DNA of 9,049 nucleotides from an uncultured Clostridia bacterium (lineage in GTDB: Bacteria > Bacillota_A > Clostridia > UMGS1840 > HGM11507). Positions 1 to 3,783 of the stretch are shown here, piece by piece. The translations under genes and the position numbers were made by a program. The notes under the pieces were generated by a model, which did no database searches, was not told the DNA's origin, and was given only the letters and a program-made list of their open reading frames with translations. The stretch is taken from contig CAKRUL010000026.1 of the NCBI GenBank assembly GCA_934403665.1, forward strand, positions 1 through 9,049. Direction: 5' to 3'. Numbering within the stretch: position 1 is the stretch's first letter; each line of letters opens with the position of its first letter.

Positions 1-62
1 AGTTAAAACAGAATGTCATCAATAAATATTTGCCAAATGCAGTGAAAAGCAGGTGGGTTTAA
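1..62 (+). CDS. Partial C-terminus of probable head-tail adaptor protein
   Basis: Only the last 19 or so codons are present. Reading from base 3 gives an open frame ending in LPNAVKSRWV and a TAA at 60-62. That stop overlaps the ATG of the next gene as TAATG, the coupling seen throughout this operon. The fragment is too short to recognise by sequence. In phages with this gene order (adaptor, stopper, neck protein, tail terminator, tube), the position immediately before the stopper is normally held by the head-tail connector/adaptor that binds the portal. That role is inferred from position only. Confidence 0.5.
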   Translation, partial: LKQNVINKYLPNAVKSRWV

Positions 63-382
63 TGGTTACGGTTTTCAACAAGCAAGACAAAGGATATGTT
101 CCGACCATTTTAAACGGCGTGCACTGGGAAGAATCACAGGCATTTTCCTCCATCCGAAATGGAAAAAGGTCTGAGGATGGCTTGTTTTTAATCATCCCGT
201 ATATGCAAAATAAGGGTTGTATTATTCAAAAAGGTGATATTGTGATAAAAGGCAAGTTTACCAATCCAATCAAGTCAAAAACGGATTTGGAACCAAAGGG
301 GAACGCCTACACCGTAACCGCCGTTGATTTTCTGGATTTTGGTTCTCCAAACATGCAGCATTGGGAAGTGACCGCCAGATGA
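62..382 (+). CDS. DUF6751-like head-completion (stopper) protein
   Basis: A 106-residue protein with no membrane segment. The N-terminal 'VTVFNKQDKGYVPTILNGVHW', the central 'GCIIQKGDIVIKGK' and the C-terminal 'GSPNMQHWEVTAR' resemble what I know of the phage DUF6751 family, small beta-rich proteins encoded between the connector and the HK97-gp10-like gene. By position it should be the stopper or head-completion protein that closes the portal channel after packaging. The start chosen is ATG 62: AGGTGG at 51-56 lies 5 bases before it, whereas a GTG at 53 is inside that SD. The stop overlaps the next gene by 4 bases. The family call is from memory of the motifs. The stopper role is inference. 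Confidence 0.72.
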   Translation: MVTVFNKQDKGYVPTILNGVHWEESQAFSSIRNGKRSEDGLFLIIPYMQNKGCIIQKGDIVIKGKFTNPIKSKTDLEPKGNAYTVTAVDFLDFGSPNMQHWEVTAR

Positions 383-795
383 TGAGAGTAAAGATTGACA
401 CAAAGTCTTTGGAGCAAATTCTCAAAGAAAGAGGGTTGGAGGACGGCGGAAGGGTGCAGAAGTTTTTCACGAACACTGTTTATAAATATTCCGACCCTTA
501 CACACCGTTTCAAAACGGCATTTTCAAAGAGAATGTAGAAATCAAAGCGGATTCTATCAAGTACAGAAGTCCTCAGGCGAGGTTTTTATGGAACGGATTG
601 CTTATGGTAGATCCGGAAACCGGAAGCGCACACGCCAGAAAAGGGGTTTCCAAAGTGCTTGCGCAACCGCAGATAGCGTTGAACTATAACCAAGCGCCCA
701 TGAGAGGTAAACAATGGACGTTGAGAATGTGGCAGGACAGAAAAGATGACATCTTAGACCAGACCGCAAAAATAGCAGGAGGAAGGGCAAAATGA
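379..795 (+). CDS. Minor capsid / neck protein (Minor_capsid_2, HK97 gp10-like)
   Basis: A basic 138-residue protein whose start overlaps the preceding stop in an ATGATGA arrangement; ATG 382 is an equally possible start. It has the usual plan of Minor_capsid_2/HK97-gp10 neck proteins. An N-terminal helix carries 'LEQILKERGLEDGGRVQKFF'. A central stretch 'SDPYTPFQNGIFKENVEI' matches the 'PYVPxxTGxL' region of the family. Then come 'SPQARFLWNG', 'APMRGKQWTLRMW' and a charged C-terminus. These proteins form a ring in the neck that joins the stopper to the tail terminator. The next gene overlaps by ATGA, and its SD (AGGAGG, 777-782) lies inside this gene. The length is normal for the family. The neck role rests on family resemblance and gene order together. 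Confidence 0.78.
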   Translation: MMRVKIDTKSLEQILKERGLEDGGRVQKFFTNTVYKYSDPYTPFQNGIFKENVEIKADSIKYRSPQARFLWNGLLMVDPETGSAHARKGVSKVLAQPQIALNYNQAPMRGKQWTLRMWQDRKDDILDQTAKIAGGRAK

Positions 796-1208
796 GTGTT
801 ATAAAAGCGTTGCAAGAATACATACAAAAATATGACGGAATGGAAATGCTCATCCTCACCGACAGGGTGGACGAGCAAAGAAATTCATTCGCAATCTATC
901 CAACCGGAAATTCAAAAGTAAGATCGGATGTCTTAGGAAATAAAACCTATCATAAAAGTTATATTTTTTTAGCTAAGATGGCAACGGGCGAAGAATTTGA
1001 ACGTTCCGATAATTACGATTTTTTAGAGGGTTTCTGTGATTGGATAGAGGACAACACAGAAAACAGCGTTTTTCCAGATCTGGGGAAGAAATACACTGTT
1101 GAAAGTTTGGAAGTCTCAAACATTATGCTGATGGATATATCGGCGGGTTGGGACTTGGGAACTTACCAAATACAAATTAATTTACAATATACAAAGGAGT
1201 GTTTTTAA
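792..1208 (+). CDS. Tail terminator / Minor_capsid_3-like protein
   Basis: A 138-residue acidic protein. Its pattern fits the phage 'minor capsid protein 3'/tail-terminator group: an N-terminal helix 'VIKALQEYIQKY', a central 'KSYIFLAKMATGEEF', then 'LEGFCDWIEDN...FPDLGKKYTVESLEV' and a final strand 'GTYQIQINLQYTKE'. Such proteins cap the finished tail tube and provide the interface to the neck. The start overlaps the preceding stop as ATGA, with AGGAGG 9 bases upstream. The stop at 1206-1208 abuts the ATG of the tail tube gene, and this gene's 3' end carries the tube gene's SD. Position directly before the tube gene is the usual one for a terminator. Confidence 0.78.
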   Translation: MSVIKALQEYIQKYDGMEMLILTDRVDEQRNSFAIYPTGNSKVRSDVLGNKTYHKSYIFLAKMATGEEFERSDNYDFLEGFCDWIEDNTENSVFPDLGKKYTVESLEVSNIMLMDISAGWDLGTYQIQINLQYTKECF

Positions 1209-1727
1209 ATGGCAGAAACAACTTTTAATTTGGCAGACAACCAAAAGGCGGCAAGAAAACTGATGGTAACGGCTGTTGATGTCGGGACAACATCTTCTGC
1301 ATCTTATGAAGTGGTCGGAGCAGGAATCGAAGATAGCTCGATCGAGTATAACCCGGAAGTAAATACTGTAACTGATATCTTAGGAATCACTGAAACATCC
1401 GTTGACAAAACGGAGCCAAAACAATCATTTGAACCTTTTACAGTAAGAGGCGGTTCAAAGCTTGCCGAAAAACTGTATAACCAGATGAGAGAAGGAAAAC
1501 TAACAGAATTATCTCTGTACAACGTTTTGGTTATTCATGGATTTGCAGGAACAGCAGGATCGTACAAAGCAGAGCTTCACAAAAATTGTACAATCGTTGT
1601 GAACTCCATTGGCGGGAGTGCTCATGTTGATATGCCAATTGAAATCAATTTTTCAAATGATAAAACGCTTGGAACTGCAAATGTACTCACTGGTGAAATC
1701 ACATTTACTCCGGCAGTAAGTGTATAA
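1209..1727 (+). CDS. Major tail (tube) protein
   Basis: A 172-residue beta-rich protein with no cysteine-rich or membrane region. It would polymerise as stacked rings around the tape measure to form the non-contractile tail tube. Features consistent with Gram-positive siphophage tube proteins are an acidic N-terminal half ('EDSSIEYNPEVNTVTDILG'), a 'PFTVRGGSKLAEKLYNQMREGKL' segment and a C-terminal half of alternating strands ending 'GEITFTPAVSV'. AAGGAG at 1194-1199 lies 9 bases before the ATG. It is followed after 12 bases by the chaperone genes, as expected. No extra Ig-like C-terminal domain is present. I saw no CCC-UGA-type +1 frameshift site at the 3' end of the kind known in Listeria phage PSA. 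The tube role rests on length, position and pattern. Confidence 0.85.
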   Translation: MAETTFNLADNQKAARKLMVTAVDVGTTSSASYEVVGAGIEDSSIEYNPEVNTVTDILGITETSVDKTEPKQSFEPFTVRGGSKLAEKLYNQMREGKLTELSLYNVLVIHGFAGTAGSYKAELHKNCTIVVNSIGGSAHVDMPIEINFSNDKTLGTANVLTGEITFTPAVSV

Positions 1728-1739
1728 GGAGGAATCAAG

Positions 1740-2189
1740 ATGGCTGACCTGAATTTAAATATCGAAACTGGTGAAAAGACTTTTACCATTAACGAGGATC
1801 CGAATAAACTTTTGAAGTTTAATCCTGGAGATTATAACATCATGTCGAGATTTTACGAGGTGAAAGACATTCTTAAAAAAGAGATGGATGCTCTGAATCC
1901 CGAATCAAAAATTAACGAAGATGGAACCGTTCCAAACGATTCCGAGGACTTTGCAAAAAGTATCAAGAAAATTGATGCTCTTATCCGAGAAAAAATTGAC
2001 TATATTTTTGGATATGCTGTCAGCGATATTGTTTTCGGAACTGTAAATCCTCTTTCGACCGTTGGGGGCATTCCGTATTTTGAGAGATTTTTTAACGCAG
2101 TGATTCCATTTATAGAAAAAGAGCTTAATGCGGAAGCAAAAAAGTCTGAAAAGAAGATGGTGAAATACACAGCAAAATATAAAAAGTAG
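1740..2189 (+). CDS. Tail assembly chaperone-type protein (gpG-like position)
   Basis: A 149-residue charged, helical protein. The N-terminus is 'NIETGEKTFTINEDPNKLL' followed by 'FNPGDYNIMSRFYEVKDIL'. A central segment 'DYIFGYAVSDIVFG' leads into 'GGIPYFERFFNAVIPFIEKEL' and a very basic tail ending YTAKYKK. This plan matches small proteins encoded between tail tube and Gp15-type genes in clostridial phages (DUF6673-like, from memory). They are thought to be tail assembly chaperones that coat the tape measure before the tube polymerises. The SD AAGGAGG at 1726-1732 is strong, with 7-base spacing. The 3' end has A-rich runs that could slip (see findings), and the Gp15-family gene begins 8 bases later in the -1 frame. 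The chaperone role is inferred from position and the family pattern. Confidence 0.7.
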   Translation: MADLNLNIETGEKTFTINEDPNKLLKFNPGDYNIMSRFYEVKDILKKEMDALNPESKINEDGTVPNDSEDFAKSIKKIDALIREKIDYIFGYAVSDIVFGTVNPLSTVGGIPYFERFFNAVIPFIEKELNAEAKKSEKKMVKYTAKYKK

Positions 2190-2197
2190 GTGAGTTT

Positions 2198-2740
2198 ATG
2201 TATGAATTGCCTACTGCTCTCGAAGTCAATAACACGATGCGTGAAATCAGGTCAGATTATAGGGCGGTTTTAGATGTTATAGCCGCCCTGAATGATCCAG
2301 ATTTGACACAGCAAGAAAAAGCTCTGGTGTCGATTGAAATCATCTTTACGGACAAAATAGAACCATCTGATTACAGGGAAGCTCTTGAAAAAATCATGTG
2401 GTTTATCGGCGGTGGTGAAACGGAAAACGAGCAAACAAACAAGCCAATACTTGTCGATTGGGAGAAAGATTTCAAACTCATCATTGCACCGATAAACAAA
2501 ATAATAGGTTGTGAGTGCAGAAACTTAAAATATTTGCACTGGTGGACGTTTTTAAGCGCATATTGCGAGATTGGGGACTGTGCTTTCGCCAATGTCGTTA
2601 GCATACGAAACAAAAAGGCTAAGGGCAAAAAACTCGACAAGTGGGAGCAGGAATACTACAGAGAAAACCGCAATGCAATTGACATTAAACCAAAGTTTTC
2701 GGAAGACGAAAAAGCGGCGTTGGACTTTTTTTATGTTTGA
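2198..2740 (+). CDS. Bacteriophage Gp15-family protein (second tail assembly chaperone)
   Basis: A 180-residue protein with the hallmarks of the phage Gp15 family (Phage_Gp15). The N-terminus 'LPTALEVNNTMREIRSDYR' is followed by a helical 'LTQQEKALVSIEIIF' segment, then 'EALEKIMWFIGGG' (residues 61-73). A 'DWEKDFKLIIAPIN' segment leads to the conserved 'YLHWWTF' motif at about 112-118. The C-terminal part contains 'EQEYYRENRNAIDI' and ends in a short acidic helix. Genes of this family sit directly before the tape measure in A118-like and clostridial phages and occupy the place of the gpT part of a tail chaperone. The SD AGGTG at 2188-2192 overlaps the previous stop. Here, unusually, the tape measure does not follow at once: a promoter overlaps this gene's stop codon and a 1-kb accessory cassette intervenes. 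Confidence 0.85.
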   Translation: MYELPTALEVNNTMREIRSDYRAVLDVIAALNDPDLTQQEKALVSIEIIFTDKIEPSDYREALEKIMWFIGGGETENEQTNKPILVDWEKDFKLIIAPINKIIGCECRNLKYLHWWTFLSAYCEIGDCAFANVVSIRNKKAKGKKLDKWEQEYYRENRNAIDIKPKFSEDEKAALDFFYV

Positions 2741-2765
2741 CAAAAATGAAGCAATGTTGTATAAT
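2737..2765 (+). promoter_or_regulatory. Consensus sigma-A promoter of the stalk-protein moron
   Basis: TTGACA at 2737-2742 and TATAAT at 2760-2765 are separated by exactly 17 bases. Both hexamers are perfect matches to the vegetative sigma-A consensus. The -35 box includes the TGA stop of the Gp15-family gene (2738-2740). Transcription would start near 2772, just ahead of the AAGGAG SD of the stalk protein gene. A promoter this strong inside a phage late operon indicates expression independent of the late programme. Confidence 0.9.
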
Positions 2766-2794
2766 ATTCAAAAATATGTAAAGGAGTTTTCTGT

Positions 2795-3418
2795 ATGAAA
2801 AGAGCAATTGCCGGATTTATGGCTGGCGCTCTCATTTTTGGTTCTATTGGCGTTTTTGCTGGAAATTATGTAGCAAACACAGTTGATTTTAAGGTAATGG
2901 TAAACGGAAAAGAGTTTACATCCGATCCGCCTCCGTTGGAAGTGGAAGGGCGTACATATTTACCTTTACGAGCAATTGGCGATGCACTCGGTGTTCCGGT
3001 TGGGTGGAATGAGGAATTAAGGCAAGCGGAGGTCGGCGCTTTACAAAATGATGTTGAATTGCTTAAGGAAGTTAAAAATTTTTATGTATCAAAGATATGG
3101 AATAAAGGATTTTGCGATATATCATGGTATATAGCCGAGGGAACAAATAGTTCTGGCGGAGAAATGGATATAAATTTTGCGATTGAACAGCTTGATAAGG
3201 CGATGGAAGAAAAGCTGGAGTATGATAAAAAGATTGAACAGTTGGACGACGAAAAATATTCTGATGTAAAATCCACATATAAAAAATTATCCGATGAAAC
3301 TGATAAACTATATCAAAATATTAAAAATGAACCTCCTGTAGCAAATAACGAAAATACTACATTTAGCACAAGCCTTTTCACACAATACGCTGACGCATTT
3401 TATGAACTCGTAGATTAA
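2795..3418 (+). CDS. Secreted stalk-domain (copper amine oxidase N-terminal-like) protein, probable moron
   Basis: A 207-residue exported protein. Residues 1-22 are a signal peptide: MKR, a hydrophobic core AGALIFGSIGV, and a VFA/G cleavage site. An LPXTG or other wall anchor is absent. Residues 31-80 form a stalk domain (Cu_amine_oxidN1 type): 'VMVNGKEF', the diagnostic 'GRTYLPLRAIGDALGV' at 52-67, then 'GWNEELRQAEV'. The rest is helical and charged, with heptad-like coiled coil at about 126-178, and ends in a polar tail. The SD AAGGAG is 8 bases before the ATG. It has its own consensus promoter and a terminator-like hairpin 12 bases after the stop. It has no evident role in tail assembly. 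In lysogens it would be an outer-surface or secreted protein. Superinfection exclusion or host-surface interaction is possible but is inference. The domain call is secure; the function is unknown. Confidence 0.9.
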   Translation: MKRAIAGFMAGALIFGSIGVFAGNYVANTVDFKVMVNGKEFTSDPPPLEVEGRTYLPLRAIGDALGVPVGWNEELRQAEVGALQNDVELLKEVKNFYVSKIWNKGFCDISWYIAEGTNSSGGEMDINFAIEQLDKAMEEKLEYDKKIEQLDDEKYSDVKSTYKKLSDETDKLYQNIKNEPPVANNENTTFSTSLFTQYADAFYELVD

Positions 3419-3430
3419 TTAAATAGTTTT

Positions 3431-3455
3431 AAACCACTCTTAACAGGGTGGTTTT
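3431..3455 (+). terminator. Rho-independent terminator-like hairpin after the stalk gene
   Basis: The arms AAACCACTCT (3431-3440) and AGGGTGGTTT (3445-3454) form a 10-bp stem with one U-G pair around a TAAC loop. The U-run is short (four, partly in the stem), so efficiency may be moderate. It lies 12 bases after the stalk-gene stop and 6 bases before the next -35 box, so it separates the moron transcript from the antisense RNA promoter. Confidence 0.65.
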
Positions 3456-3460
3456 AGGGA

Positions 3461-3488
3461 TTGACAAATCCATAAACTGTGGTAAAAT
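3461..3488 (+). promoter_or_regulatory. Promoter of putative antitoxin RNA
   Basis: TTGACA (3461-3466) and TAAAAT (3483-3488) are separated by 16 bases, an exact -35 and a one-mismatch -10. No SD-led reading frame follows within about 130 bases. The expected start near A3495 leads into two stem-loops that lie antisense to the 3' end of the minus-strand peptide gene. The -35 context TTGACAAA matches that of the stalk-gene promoter. Confidence 0.75.
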
Positions 3489-3494
3489 AAGAGC

Positions 3495-3576
3495 AGATAA
3501 AGGTATACCGTATTGAACGGTTACCAAAAATGAATCTAAAGATAGACCGTACTTTTGGAAGAGGGCGGTCTATCTT
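3495..3576 (+). ncRNA. Putative antisense antitoxin RNA of a type I toxin-antitoxin module
   Basis: From the promoter at 3461-3488, an RNA of about 80-90 bases would start near 3495. It contains a first stem-loop at 3502-3525 (GGTA..CCGT / ACGG.TTACC with a small asymmetric bulge). An 11-bp hairpin at 3539-3576 follows and could end it. Its 3' portion is complementary to the last codons, stop codon and 3' UTR of the minus-strand membrane peptide message. This convergent, 3'-overlapping layout is that of txpA/RatA and bsrG/SR4 in Bacillus prophages. If the 3539-3576 hairpin is read through, the next terminator is at 3729-3761, giving a roughly 265-base RNA complementary to the whole toxin message and its SD. 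The ends are inferred from sequence signals only. Confidence 0.62.
3539..3576. terminator. Bidirectional hairpin shared by toxin mRNA and antisense RNA
   Basis: AAGATAGACCG (3539-3549) pairs with CGGTCTATCTT (3566-3576) in a perfect 11-bp stem around a 16-base loop. On the minus strand it contains the TAG stop of the peptide gene in its 5' arm and is followed by TAGATTCATTTTT, so it would end the toxin message. On the + strand it is followed by ACTTTATAG, a poorer U-tract, so it would end or stabilise the antisense RNA. Confidence 0.65.
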
Positions 3577-3641
3577 ACTTTATAGTAAAATGCGAATAAA
3601 AGAATTACAAGTAAAAGAATAATCTTTCGTATGTATTTCAT
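3570..3641 (-). CDS. Small hydrophobic membrane peptide, putative type I toxin
   Basis: This minus-strand gene of 23 codons encodes MKYIRK, an unbroken hydrophobic stretch (IILLLVILLFAF, residues 7-18) and a basic C-terminus ending KVR. That is one short transmembrane helix with charged ends, as in type I toxins such as Ibs, Fst and BsrE. The supporting signals line up. They are a sigma-A promoter at 3702-3730, a 5' UTR of about 54 bases, an SD AAGGGGGTGG (3647-3656) 5 bases before the ATG, and a terminator hairpin that includes the stop codon. A convergent + strand promoter makes RNA against its 3' end. It lies antisense to the whole late operon, between the stalk gene and the tape measure. 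I do not recognise the peptide as a named family. Membrane toxicity is inference; a non-toxic regulatory membrane peptide is the main alternative. Confidence 0.75.
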   Translation of the reverse strand: MKYIRKIILLLVILLFAFYYKVR

Positions 3642-3646
3642 CCGCA

Positions 3647-3665
3647 CCACCCCCTTTCGGGTGTG
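3647..3665 (-). promoter_or_regulatory. SD and SD-sequestering GAAA-loop hairpin in toxin leader
   Basis: On the minus strand, the leader CACACCC (3665-3659) folds back on the SD region GGGGGTG (3654-3648) through a GAAA tetraloop (3658-3655). This gives three C-G pairs, one A.G mismatch and three further CAC/GTG pairs, extendable by wobble pairs. The SD AAGGGGGTGG would therefore be largely paired. Hidden SDs are typical of type I toxin messages, where they limit translation. The pairing is seen in sequence; the regulatory effect is inference. Confidence 0.6.
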
Positions 3666-3701
3666 ACAACCGTCCTCGATTTACCTTCATCTGCTGGAAT
3701 T

Positions 3702-3730
3702 ATTATATAAAAATCGAATAACAAAGTCAA
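3702..3730 (-). promoter_or_regulatory. Promoter of the minus-strand toxin gene
   Basis: Read on the minus strand, TTGACT (3730-3725) and TATAAT (3707-3702) are separated by exactly 17 bases. This is one mismatch from full sigma-A consensus. The expected start near A3695 gives a leader of about 54 bases before the ATG at 3641. The -35 box overlaps the 5' arm of the + strand terminator hairpin at 3729-3761. Confidence 0.85.
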
Positions 3731-3761
3731 GCACTTATCATTGTGGATAGGTGCTTTTCTT
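3729..3761 (+). terminator. Rho-independent terminator just upstream of the tape measure gene
   Basis: AAGCACTTATC (3729-3739) pairs with GATAGGTGCTT (3746-3756) in an 11-bp stem with one U-G pair and a six-base loop, followed by TTCTT (a TTTTCTT run in all). It closes the accessory cassette and ends only 10 bases before the tape-measure SD. With no promoter between it and the tape measure, late transcription must read through or be antiterminated here. Confidence 0.7.
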
Positions 3762-3783
3762 ATGCCTGAAAAGGGGTGATAAC

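Noticed and set aside
53..61. GTG 53 as the start of the DUF6751-like gene
   Set aside because: This GTG lies inside the AGGTGG that serves ATG 62 at the right spacing, so the ATG is preferred.
2138..2144. In-frame A AAA AAG slippery heptamer in the first chaperone gene
   Set aside because: A -1 slip here meets TGA at 2147-2149 after one codon, so it cannot make a chaperone fusion. It would only trim the basic tail.
3530..3622. A 30-codon + strand ORF (begins MNLKIDRTF) within the putative antisense RNA
   Set aside because: It has no SD before its ATG, and its frame is explained as the complement of the toxin end and terminator. The minus strand carries the full set of expression signals.
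3580..3690. A 36-codon minus-strand ORF overlapping the toxin leader and gene in another frame, conceivably a mok-like leader peptide
   Set aside because: Its ATG lies about 5 bases after the predicted transcript start with no room for an SD. Nothing besides openness supports it.
3751..3783. GTG 3751 as the tape measure start
   Set aside because: It sits in the 3' arm of the terminator hairpin with no SD. TTG 3784 has AAGGGGTGAT upstream and gives the family-typical N-terminus.
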